DNA of 64,000 nt from Nageia nagi (lineage: Eukaryota > Pinophyta): the NCBI GenBank assembly GCA_050084985.1, contig JBITNC010000001.1:158286001-158350000 (forward strand), in the 5' to 3' direction. The translations under genes were made by a program, and so were the position numbers. The notes below the pieces were generated by a model, which made no database searches, was not told the DNA's origin, and was given only the letters and a program-made list of their open reading frames with translations. Below, in pieces: positions 12,291 through 22,250 of this stretch (its first letter is position 1; every line of letters starts with the position of its first letter).

Positions 12291-12447
12291 GGTGAAGTTA
12301 TCCTTAAGGGGGAGTGAAGTTTTAATTCTTATGTTGAATTCATACTTCACCCCTAAAAGGATTTTGTGCTATATAATGTTGATTTTATTATACACCTTGT
12401 GGTAAGTTCACTCTACATGAGAAACTTATTGTACAAATTGACCAATC

Positions 12448-12652
12448 TAGCACTATTCAATTATCCATGTGTGAAGAACTCTTATGTGTATTTTAGCACT
12501 ATTCAATTATCCATATGTGAAGAACTCATATGTGCATACTCTATTTTTTATCAATCTAACACTGTTCAGTTATTTATATGTGAGGAACTCTTATGTCTTT
12601 TGCACTGTTCAATTATCCATATGTGAAAAACTCGTATGTGCATATTATATTT
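12448..12652 (+). repeat. Minisatellite in the A2 3' untranslated region
   Basis: About four imperfect copies of a 45-60 bp unit carrying CACTATTCAATTATCCATAT and GTGAAGAACTCATATGTG. A decayed counterpart exists in A1 (1090-1265). Confidence 0.8.
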
Positions 12653-13100
12653 TATAATGATAATCAACACATATTTTATATACAGCAGGTGACTATAAGT
12701 TTTTTGGCATGGCATCTTCATGATGATTTATAGTGCACCATTGATCAGTTCATGATGGAATTTATGTGATTTATCTATCTTTGTTGATTTGAATATGATG
12801 CATCTAATTGATCTTGTTATTTGAGCTGCTTATGACTTGCAAATTCTTTTAGATTGCAAGTTACTTACCTTAGGTATGTAGGCTCTTGGAGACTCTTCAT
12901 GACTTTTAGTTGGATGACTACTCCATGTATATTGAAATTGATTATGATTAATGATTGTATTTGATAAAGTAGTGAGTCTCAAACTAGATCTTTCTTACTT
13001 CATAAATATGTAAAAAAATTCTCATCTTTGTTGTATCTATTTGGAGGAGAACTCTCTTACTTTCTGTTCTTTTTTTTTACTCACTTTATCCCAATATTGC

Positions 13101-13112
13101 ACAACGGGGGGG
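13101..13112 (+). other. Polypurine tract of A2
   Basis: ACAACGGGGGGG immediately upstream of the 3' LTR start TGTTGGAACG. Confidence 0.75.
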
Positions 13113-13577
13113 TGTTGGAACGTATAATGCATTATTGTAAAGGTTTGTATGAAATCTTCTATATAAATTCACTAATACTTAAGGGTATCATTTGATACCT
13201 TAAGTATTTAAGTGAATATCATGAGCATGCCCCTTGGGTAAAAGGATGTGCATGTCATGTTTTTGTCATTGGATAAAAAAGTGACCCAAAGAGGGATTTT
13301 GGTCTATAAATAGAAAGATCCCTCTTTGTAATTACACACCAATTGTAGAGTAAAATTATGCTATAAGATAGAAGTGTAGAAGTTGAGATTAAGAGAATTA
13401 TAATAGATTTATATTTGTGATTGAAGTAAAGATCTAATTAGTGGATATACTCCTAATTGGAGGAACCATTTACATCTTGTGTTGTGAGATTGCTTTATGA
13501 GTTTGTTAGATGTAAGTTGTGAGCTTTCATGTGATCTTGGTTGTTTAATAACTATCTTGTTAGTGTTAGATCCTTTA
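13113..13577 (+). repeat. 3' LTR of A2
   Basis: Pairs with 5097-5590. It ends CCTTTA where the 5' copy has CCTTCA, and is followed by the GTTGG duplication. Around 13219 it lacks 29 bp that the 5' LTR retains. Confidence 0.93.
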
Positions 13578-13582
13578 GTTGG
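13578..13582. repeat. Target-site duplication of A2 (right)
   Basis: GTTGG, identical to 5092-5096. Confidence 0.9.
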
Positions 13583-13622
13583 AACCTTCTAGGATGTGTT
13601 TGGGTGAAAAAGAGTCTTCCAT
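13578..13622 (-). pseudogene. A1 gag remnant, first 15 codons
   Basis: The minus strand reads MEDSFSPKHILEGSN from an ATG at 13622 up to the A2 border. This aligns with the N-termini of A2 gag (MREYFLPKHILDGSN) and A4 gag (MGDTFLHKHILNDSN). The frame continues beyond A2 at 5091, which shows A2 inserted in codon 15-16 of A1 gag. Confidence 0.88.
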
Positions 13623-15108
13623 TTGCTACAAAAGAAGGTGAAAATGTTAACCAATGTAAGCATGTTAAATTTGTGAACCAAATTAATCAACCATTCACGT
13701 TGAGTTGTTTAAATTAATCACTCATACACATGTTGAATTTTAACTAGAGGTAATCAATAAGGCATGCTTAAATTGTTAACCAATTTCATATGTGCAAAAA
13801 ATAATTAAACTCATAAAATCATGTGTTCCATCCAACATTTTATCATAATCAAGCAATATTGAGGTTATGAGAGTAGAGTTGAGGTTATTTTATTATTTAA
13901 AATTAGGCCTTCACTTAGATGCCCACATGCAGCATTTGGTGATGAAATTCAAGCTATAATGGAGCCCAAATTCTACCAATCCTTAACCAGTTCCCCTATG
14001 GTCAATAATATACTCTCACAAGGAGAAGTACTAGCTATTTTTCAAGGTTGTGATATATATTGGATCATCCAAATTTTACCTTAATTAGGTTTCAAGTTAT
14101 CCTCCTAGGTTATAAAGATAATTTCTAAATAGACGTACGAACATGTGGTATCATTACACACATGCATGTCCACCTATATGGAGTTATGTCTAGAACAACA
14201 AAAGATTTAAGGATGATTAAGAAGTACAAACTTTACATCATTTAGATCAACAGAATAAAAGCTCTAGTCTACCTTTTCCTCCTCTCATGGTTCTTTAAAC
14301 AAGTCATGTTGCAAAATAAGATGTGTGGATGTGTTCATTTTAGGAGGTACACTTTCAATATTTGTGATTTTATTTTTTGCAAAAAAAATAAAGTGCTTAA
14401 CATAAAGTGCATAAAAAAATGTTACATCATCCAATTTGAAACCTAAGAGTGTCCAATAGTTTTGTCACAACACCAAGAGGACCTCTTTACAAACAAATGC
14501 ATGAGTTTATTATTATTTTTAAGTAATAATAAAAAATAAGGAGTCCCCCCTTTTACTTAAAAACTTGAACTTAGCAAAAAATTCCCCCTCTTTTTACCAT
14601 AGCATCAATTTAAAAAAAATACCTCCTTTACCAAAGCAAAAAATCATGCCCCCCTTAAAAAAATCCACTCCTTCATTTGAATTAAAAAAATACACCTCAA
14701 AAAAAATTCCTTCCTTTCATTTCTATTTAGAAGGAGAAAAAATTAATCTTAAAATAATATCAAATATCATATTTGAAAAAAAGACCCCTTTCATTTAAAA
14801 AAAGGTAAAGACTTAACTCATTAAAGGATGAACAACAATTTTATCAAAGAAAACTTTGTAGTTGAAAAAAAGAATGTTAGTATACAAAATTGCACAACAA
14901 TAACATTTTGTTACTTTTAAGCAAAATTTGCTAAAAATATATAGCTAACATATAACAAAATATATGTTAGTATCATGTAATAATTCAAAAAAAAGGAGAA
15001 AAAGAAGTTATACCTTCAAAGGTTTTTACCTCACAAATTTGAAGTAAGAAGAAGAGCCTCCAAGGATGGAGAAAGATGAAGCCTCCAAGAATGGCTCTAG
15101 ATACCAAA
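13623..15108 (-). other. Untranslated leader and primer site of A1
   Basis: Minus-strand leader. The primer site lies at 15088-15108 and reads TTTGGTATCTAGAGCC after the LTR end CCCCTTCA. The conserved family block lies at 13900-14345. The distance from primer site to that block is about 0.75 kb, against about 2 kb in A2, A3 and A4, because A1 lacks the C-rich cassette region. Confidence 0.75.
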
Positions 15109-15608
15109 TGAAGGGGAATGACCTTAAATGATTAAATTTCTATTCCACCAAGATCACATGAAATCTTTCTAAAACATTATCACAATAGCATAAACAAAAT
15201 ATAGTTAATCTCACAAAGTTGACACCATATTTAAAGTGGTTCCTCTAATGGAAGAGAGTACATACACTAATCTAAGATCTTATTCTCAAAGAACACCCTC
15301 TTACATGATATCTTTCTCAGTTCTCCCAATAATCTTGGAGCATATCTTTGCAACAAACTTGAGTGAATAACCAAGAGTGGAGGCCCACTATTTAGAAGGC
15401 AAAATTTTCCTATGGATCATCCTTTTAAACAATGTACAATGTCATCTCATGCTTCATCCTTTTACCTGAGGGGCATGCTTATGATATGGAGTGTAGAACA
15501 AGTTACATTACCTTATTCAAAAATACTTAAAAGGTATCTAGGGATACTTTTAAGTAGTATTGAATTTACATGAAGAGACCTTACAATAATGCATTATACA
15601 TTCCAACA
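15109..15608 (-). repeat. 5' LTR of A1
   Basis: A 500-bp family LTR in minus orientation. The minus strand starts TGTTGGAATGTATAATGC (right end) and ends CCCCTTCA (left end, next to the primer site). It contains GCATGCCCCTCAGG and the usual block order. Confidence 0.9.
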
Positions 15609-16317
15609 TAGAGGATAATGGCAAAATAGAGGACCATCGCATGGGCAATTGGGTACTACTATAGGCTGGGCGTTTCAGATAAATTATTTGTTGGGTGTTT
15701 GGTGCTCCAAAATAATTACAAAATGTAATTTTTCTTATTACGATTCTAAATACACACGTCAAGTGTTAGGAAGGTATGTTGGGACTAACATTTTGTTTAC
15801 AGACTTTGGAAGGGCATAGGTAGAGGCAAATTTGCAAAAAGTTGGAGGGATAGGAGCTGTGGGCTTGCTTTGGTTATGCTTGGCATGGGTGAGTAGTAGT
15901 AGAAGAATTCTTAGTGCTTGTAGAGGCTATATTAGCAATTATGGAGGTTGGTTGGGTAGGTCGCTTACTACCAATACAAATACACAATTTCTTCATAGTC
16001 TCCATAAAGTTTTCTCAACCTTTTCATAGATTTTTATCAGTCTCGTTCACACCAGAATGGTTGGCTTTGATTTTTGCAATGGTTGGGAGGGAGGAAGAGA
16101 TCAACATTCTTCTCCTCTCTTCTCTCACAAAAAGAGATTATGTAGAGTGTCCCAACCAAATAGGTTTGGTTTCCAATCTTCTTTTTCTTCTCTCTAACTA
16201 AGAATGGTTGTTGGTAAAAAAAAATGCTTCTATGATCTTCAAAACTTTTGTTCTTATACAAAATCATCTTTTAATAATGGATCACCATTAATAGAATGAG
16301 AAAAGAAGTTTGTGCAT
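15609..16317. other. No recognisable gene
   Basis: AT-rich sequence with short open frames and no conserved motif I can name. It may be the interior of the element whose LTR lies at 16331-16535. Confidence 0.5.
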
Positions 16318-16535
16318 GGAGCTATGATACTGTATTGGAAAGTAAGTTGAGAGTGTTTTGCATTAATGAAAGGAGGGTTTAAATACATCATTGGGAACAT
16401 TCATGTATAATAACATAATAACAATAATGAAAATCCTAAATATTTATTATTATACATTAGATTATATTCTAATCTATTTATTATTTATGTGGATACCTAA
16501 TGTATATAATGTTAACTAATGTATTATTTCTAACA
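16318..16535 (-). mobile_element. Lone LTR with primer site, minus strand
   Basis: On the minus strand a 205-bp LTR-like block starts TGTTAGAAATAATACATT (from 16535) and ends CTTTCCAATACA (16331). It is followed at once by GTATCATAGCTCC (16330-16318), a decayed tRNA-Met primer site. No matching second LTR was found to the left, so this is a partial or rearranged copy of another Copia or TRIM family. The call rests on end motifs and the primer site only. Confidence 0.5.
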
Positions 16536-18247
16536 TTTTTTTCTACAAGTACAATGATGGATATCCATTTGAGTTAGTCAATGGGTTGAATAAATCCAAC
16601 ATCAAGCCATTTTTAAAGCTCTTTTATAAGAAGAGTAAATTTTAAAGGGAAATTTCAAAGATTTTATCTAATAGGTTTGGTGTTATATTTTAAGAGAATG
16701 TGGTAGACTATGATGGTAGGATTAAAACTAGACTTATCTATCTTGGGCCAAATAAACATGTTAATACATTTTTCTTCAAAAAGGGAAATGAATATTTCTT
16801 ATTCTTTTTTTAGTAAGGAGTTCTCCTAACTGAATGATTCTAGGTTTTTAGGGAGATCCTAAGTTTATTTCAAATATTTCCTCAAATAATAGTATGGAAC
16901 CATATTCTAAGTGGAAGGGAGCATGTAACATATTAATTTCATCAAAAGTTAAGATCATTTTCAATATAAGTTTCTTGAAAATAGAACTACGATTAAAAAC
17001 GATAAAATAGTTTGTCTTGTGATCAAGTGATAGGTCATTTTGAGTGATTAGGATATCTAAGATGGCTTCTTCATTTTCAAAATAGTATAAAGGGATAAGA
17101 TTGTTAATGCTGGAAAATTCAATGATTGAAGGATTTGAAAGGTGAATACAATGCAATTGATTTCGTTGTTCATATATTGCAATATGATGTCTAGATTAGT
17201 TAGGATATGATCGATTTAATTTTGATGAAATATATACATCCCAATCATTTGATTGGGATGTATTTCATCAAAATTAAATCGATCATATCCTAACTAATCT
17301 AGACATCATATTGCAATATATGAACAACGAAATGATTGGGATGTATTTTTGTCTAATGATGCTTGGATTATCATCTTCATCTTTAAAAGAAGGGAGAGCG
17401 GCTCATTTATCTAAGATGAAGTAGGTAGGATAATGAGAAATATTGTTGAGTTGGTTGAGATTCACTATTTATTTTTGCTATCCCAAATCTATTTTAGATT
17501 GACAATGATAAGGAATATTAGAAAGATTAGTAGCGCATTGTTCATATTTACCTAGTCCATGATCTTTCCACCCATATTTATTAAAACATTGAAGTGAAAA
17601 GTTAGGTTTGAACATGTAGCTAGTATAATTCTTGAATTAGGTATTATGGGGTGAAGAAGCAAGAATTAAATTGGCATTATTTACTTCTAATTCACGATAG
17701 CTTATTGGTATTCGATTATTAGTGGGGATAAAGAGGATGGGTGCTCCTTTATTTTGTTAATACATTTTAGTATTATTTGATTCGGTAAAGTCTTTAATTG
17801 ATGGTATGTTAGGAAATGTTAAGCATCAAGATTCAATTTGTAATTCTCATAGTCCACTTGGGGATACTTACATGAAGATTTTGTCAATATTTGGTTCTTA
17901 GGGTTTGCTATTATTGGAGATGATTGAGTATATGTTTTGTGTATGGGAGTTTTAAGTAGATTTTTTCTTAAGTCCTTTTAAATGAATGATAATGTTCAAA
18001 CACCAAAGAGAACAAGATTGCAAAAGTTTAGAAGTTTAAAGGGGAGGGCATTCAAATTCTAAAGTAAATAATAGGGAACTGCAAAACTAGTCTCCCCAAC
18101 CCTTGGGACAGAGTAGTGAAGCAAATTATGAAATATATTTTACTGGATGGGAGACATAAGGATGTATTTATTTTCTATTTTGCATTATCGAACCAATTTA
18201 AATAAAAAGAGGAGGTAGTTAATTTCTCATTCTTTATTCATCATTCC
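16536..18247 (+). pseudogene. Unrecognised coding remnant
   Basis: Plus-strand sequence with broken but protein-like stretches, for example DYDGRIKTRLIYLGPNKHV near 16700-16760, an FVNIWFLGFAIIGDD-like stretch near 17880-17920, and a region near 18170-18260 leading into the frame at 18248. It resembles a decayed transposon-associated ORF, but I cannot assign a family. It contains the palindrome at 17160-17333. Confidence 0.35.
17160..17333. repeat. Near-perfect 84-bp palindrome with a 2-nt loop
   Basis: Left arm 17160-17247, right arm 17250-17333, loop TT. The arms are exact reverse complements except for four extra bases (TATA) near 17231-17234 in the left arm. Directly after the right arm, 17332-17347 repeats the 16 bases around the centre (TGATTGGGATGTATTT). 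This layout fits a short natural hairpin at the centre that was lengthened by snap-back copying and rejoined at a short match. Transcribed RNA would fold into a near-perfect hairpin. Confidence 0.97.
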
Positions 18248-18875
18248 TTGGGTACTTCTGTTAAAAAATTTAAACAAGATAGAATTAGATTTTCATTACA
18301 TCAATCTGCAATCAACCTAGCCCATGATGTAAGTTTGGCAAAACAAACTAGAGTTAACCCCACTAGCAATGTTGTAATTGGAGAAGATGGAAGACATTAC
18401 ACTAGAGAAGATGCTCGAGAGGAAACACAAACTAGAGGAAAATGAAGCACAAATATCAACAAGAGGTGAAAGTCGAGAGGACATCATATATTTGGACAAG
18501 GGGAAGAGTCCAATTCCATCTAATTGGAAAGGAAGGCGGAAAAGGAAAAGACATTCAAAAAGGGCTAAAGCAATTAAGAAAGAGAAATATCATCAAGATA
18601 TGGAGCGAAATGAAGCAAGGGAGGCTACTAATACAATACCAACTTACCAAAGCAAGGCATCTTCAACCATACCGAAGGCAAAAGGAGTAAGACAAAAAAA
18701 GGGCCACAAAGGAGGGTATTCAAATAACCGACTTGGAGGAATAGTCCTCATAGGAGAAACACAAAGAAGCATAATCAATAAAATAAGATTAACAATCAAT
18801 AAAATAAGAAGAACAATTAGCAAAAGGAGAACAACCCACAAGAGAAGAATAAGAAAAACAACAAAGCAACCTTGA
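18248..18875 (+). pseudogene. Lys/Arg-rich ORF remnant
   Basis: Two overlapping plus-strand frames, 18248-18445 and 18378-18875. The first reads VVIGEDGRHYTREDA; the second is a strongly basic 165-codon stretch with a 21-bp tandem duplication at 18773-18814 (INKIRLT / INKIRRT). It looks like the decayed C-terminus of the coding remnant that starts near 16540. No known domain was recognised and the composition may partly reflect A-rich DNA. Confidence 0.3.
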
Positions 18876-19540
18876 GCTTAAGCGAATCAAGCTTAGACCA
18901 AAGAAGCAAGCAATTTGTATGCCCCAATACTCCAAAATGCATAATAGAATGTTAGTAAAGCTATGCTTGACCAAGGCCAACCAAATGCTTTGTTCAAAGG
19001 ATTACCATCAAATCCCACACAGGTATAAATAACGATGAAGAAAATGTATCTCAAATATTTCAAGAATAACTACAAGAAATTATCCTTCAAATTTGAAGAT
19101 AAATAGGATAGTATGAAGTTAGACTTTGACATAGGGATGCATATGGGTCAATTCAATATTAACATATTTTTTACTCCAAAACCCTTATGGATACAGATGG
19201 CCAATTAGTCTCAATAGAATAATCAACTTTGTTTTTGTATATACCAACAAATAAATATAATGCTTCATTTTAATATAGGAGCACTACTTCGCATCTTGTA
19301 TAAGATATTCTATTGCATTTTGATTTGTTAAAATTTTAGCTTTTGCACTTTTTGGGCTATAAAAGGTTTAAAGACCCTTTCAAAGGTCTTACCTTTTTTT
19401 GATTACTACATTTACCCAATTAATAAAAAAAATGGATAAATATTTTCATTTAATAATGTATAGGAGTACAATGTTCCAAAGGTTTAGGGTTAGATAGAAC
19501 ATAATAGATAAGATCCTCAAGTTCATTTTTGAGATATTGG
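18876..19540. other. No recognisable gene
   Basis: AT-rich sequence between the basic ORF remnant and the Gypsy protease remnant. A reverse transcriptase would be expected here if the Gypsy element G3 were complete, but I could not find its motifs. Confidence 0.4.
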
Positions 19541-22250
19541 TGAAGATTTGAAGGGGTGTATTGCATTTAATTTATACAAGGTCTTCCCAAGAGTATGTTA
19601 TAATTTGTTTCACCTTGGACTACGTAACAAAGGTTGTGGATAGTTTTTATACCTATGATAATAAATGAATGAATGGTCTCTTTTAATGTCCTTTAAACCC
19701 AATTGTTTATAGGACCTATAAAAGATTGCCCATACATATATGATTATTTTTTATAGAATTAAAATATTTAATAAAACCACCATTTATTGGTTTAAGCTTG
19801 TGGATTAGGTTGTAATACAAATATCATTAAATATTTGTTTAATATCTTTTTAATGTGGGTGGATAAGAAGAAAACGAGTCTTACTTTGTATGGATATTTG
19901 GTAAGACTATGGTTTCTAATGTTGGAAATGGTTCATCATCAAAGGATTTGAGGATAATGCCATGTATGGAAAATTGATAGCATGGAATGTTAAGATTGTT
20001 AAGGGCTACTAAAGAAATAATATTAACACTAGAATCATTATAAATTAGGACCATTTTAAACATCTTATCATTAATTCTAATAGTGACATAAAGAGGATAA
20101 TATCATGATTCATTTCCTCCTTTTAAATGAATTCCAAAATCATAAAAACAAATAAAGGGTTTCTCATTAGATTTGAGATAATCTACAAACTTGTCAAAAG
20201 ATTAAGGATATAGAGTACAAATGTTGATAGATTTGAGATCTTCTAAAGGAGCTTCTCTACATTGAGAGGAAGTTTGGTCAAGATTAAAAATAGATATATT
20301 AACCCAATAATTTTAACTGGTTGATGATATTTTTGCAGTGACATAAAGAGGAGGATTGCAAGTCATTTGTTCCTTTGGATTGAATTATAAAGTCATAAAA
20401 AAATATAAGGTTTGAAATTGGCTTCGAGACGACCCACATTATTATTAGAATATTTGAGGATTTTGACTAGGAATATTGATATATTTGAGAACTTCTAGAA
20501 GTGCGTCTCTATGTTGAGAAGAAGTTTGGAGAAGATTAGAAATATAATTTTTAGCCTAATATATTTTAATTGGTTGATATTTCATTTGAATATATGGACT
20601 TGCCTTTGACTTTGTTTAGGTTAATTTTTAGTTTGAATTGGTTCGGTTTTGATTTTGATTTTGATTACTTTGTTTGGTTTGATATCCTTGACAAATTTGA
20701 TAGGTTTATACGTGCTATAAACCATTATATTTAAATCATGATAAAAAGACATTCATAAAATCATAAGTTGGTACTTGGCAAGAGTGGATAAGATTGACTT
20801 AATTAGAGGGATTAGAAGAGTTCTAAGATTGAATTTAAGAAGAGTTTTGTTTGAAAATAAAATTTTGTAAATGTCAAGGTTTTGATTTTCAAGTGCTAAC
20901 AAATTATATAATTGGAAGTCACTTCTATTAATCATGTCTTAGTTGATATTTTTAAGTTGAAGGTATTTATTTGTATTGTAGCTATTTATGCGATGATAAT
21001 CACAATGCTCATTAAATTTGTGTTAAAGAGATTTTGGTTTAGAAGGATCCTTAGGTTTTATCTTAGGGGCATAAATCATTTGAGCATTAAGTAGTTTTTT
21101 GGCAGATGGGGGGTATATATTTAAGTAGCTTAATGAAAAAATTTGGATCTTGTGAATCATGGCTATTATCGAGTTTAAGGTTGTTGTTGTGGTTGAGTTT
21201 GGGGCTATAGTGAGGGTTGATTGGTTAAGATAATTACATTAGCTTGTGCTTTTGAGTCTTTTTTTTTTTTGAATTTTTTGATATTGAGAGTATTTGGTCG
21301 ATATTGGGACTTCCTTAATTCTCTTAACAATTAGCACCACTTCTTCAAACATACAAAATTATTGAATTTGAATGGTGTTAGAGATATGTTTGGCATAACT
21401 TTTAGCAAATAAGGAGGCTATACCTTTTTAAGAAATGGTTAACGCCAATGGATCTCCATCCAGAAATAAAATTACATAATGATTTGTCATCAAATTATTT
21501 AATTCCATAAAGATCAATGTTAGATGTTTTCTTTATAATATTAACTAAAACATATTTTGAAGAAAGGTTTACTGATTCGTCAAAAGTGTAAGTAGAAGAT
21601 TATGAAAGGTTTTCAACATTAATTTATATCTTGATATATCAAAGGAGGAATATTCTAAACATTAAACATAAACATGGTTGATAAGATACAAAGAGAATTT
21701 AAAGGTTCAAAAATGATTGCATGGATCTTCTTTACCTTAAATTTATTGAATTGAGACACATCAAAATGAGAAGGGTAATGCTTGATTGGGACAAAAGGAT
21801 GGATTAGTTCATTACAACTTTAACTATATGTGAATTTGTTATAATAAGGACCTTGACTTTGGAGCTCTAGTTGTTATGGCATGCTATGGATGATACTGAA
21901 AGGATGATGAGAGGGTTATGATGCATGAGATTGAATGGGAATGCTTTTTGCATGATTAAATTATATTTGTATTTATGTTGGTGTGATTTTTAAAATGACT
22001 CTTGATTTTGAAGGTTTGTGTAGGTGAGGTTGTTTGTTGAATTGGTTGTGGTTGTTGAATGATTCTTAATTTTGGGGGTTTGGTGCAAGTGTGTTGGTTT
22101 GTTAAGTAGGAGTGCAAATAGGTGGTTATAGTTGAGGATAATTAAATATCTAGTGTGATGGTATTTCTGTAAGGTAAGCATTATTTGAGTTAGAGGATTA
22201 TCTTAGATTTTGGTCGATTTGCATATTGTTGATGATGTTGTGCCTATTTT
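19541..22250 (-). mobile_element. Ty3/Gypsy remnant G3 (gag to protease), minus strand
   Basis: Decayed minus-strand Gypsy polyprotein. Reading leftwards: a Gln/Asn/Pro/Thr-rich gag linker (22181-21990); a Tat-type gag C-terminal block HCDYHRINSYNTNK (near 21008-20965), which recalls the CxYHxxxGHxTxxC motif of plant Tat elements; then an aspartic protease at 20063-19881, where the usual DxGS reads YNDSSVNIISLVALNNLNI. After it comes the conserved block YNILLGRP near 19605-19580. No reverse transcriptase follows. The combination points to an OTA/Tat-like Gypsy lineage. All frames are broken. LTRs were not found. Confidence 0.7.
20083..20583. repeat. Tandem duplication of about 254 bp inside G3
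   Basis: Two diverged copies. The first starts at 20083 and the second at 20338, both with GTGACATAAAGAGGA. Both end near GGTTGAT (20319 and 20572). Shared inner words include GATTTGAGA/TATTTGAGA and TTGAGAGGAAGTTTGG/TTGAGAAGAAGTTTGG. The offset is 253-255 bp, close to 85 codons of the linker between gag and protease. Confidence 0.75.

Larger units (their letters stand above)
5097..13577 (+). mobile_element. Ty1/Copia LTR retrotransposon A2, complete structure
   Basis: An 8.48-kb Copia element inserted tail-to-tail inside A1. It has a 494-bp 5' LTR, a tRNA-Met primer site, a long untranslated leader (5606-8374), gag, pol in the order protease, integrase, reverse transcriptase, RNase H, a 3' untranslated region with a minisatellite, a polypurine tract and a 465-bp 3' LTR, between GTTGG duplications. 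The two LTRs differ at roughly one position in ten by eye, plus a 29-bp deletion in the 3' copy, so the insertion is old. Gag and pol carry many stops and cannot be translated through. Confidence 0.95.
1..15608 (-). mobile_element. Ty1/Copia LTR retrotransposon A1, interrupted, runs off left edge
   Basis: Decayed Copia element on the minus strand. The right end is a 500-bp 5' LTR (15109-15608) followed inward by a tRNA-Met-type primer site. The left end is the inner 128 bp of the 3' LTR, cut by the window edge, next to a polypurine tract. Between them lie leader, gag, integrase, reverse transcriptase and a long 3' untranslated region. It is split by the complete element A2 (5097-13577), which landed in its gag, and by a solo LTR (477-980) in its 3' untranslated region. 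Removing the inserts gives a collinear Copia order matching A2. All reading frames are broken by stops and frameshifts, so it is non-functional. The left target-site duplication lies outside the window. Confidence 0.9.

Noticed and set aside
15832-16201. Two overlapping plus-strand frames of 65 and 95 codons
   Set aside because: No conserved motif; they lie beside a decayed LTR and read like chance open frames.
18644-18841. Leu/Ile-rich minus-strand frame that looks like a membrane protein
   Set aside because: It is the complement of an A-rich, Lys/Arg-rich plus-strand stretch, so hydrophobicity is a strand shadow.
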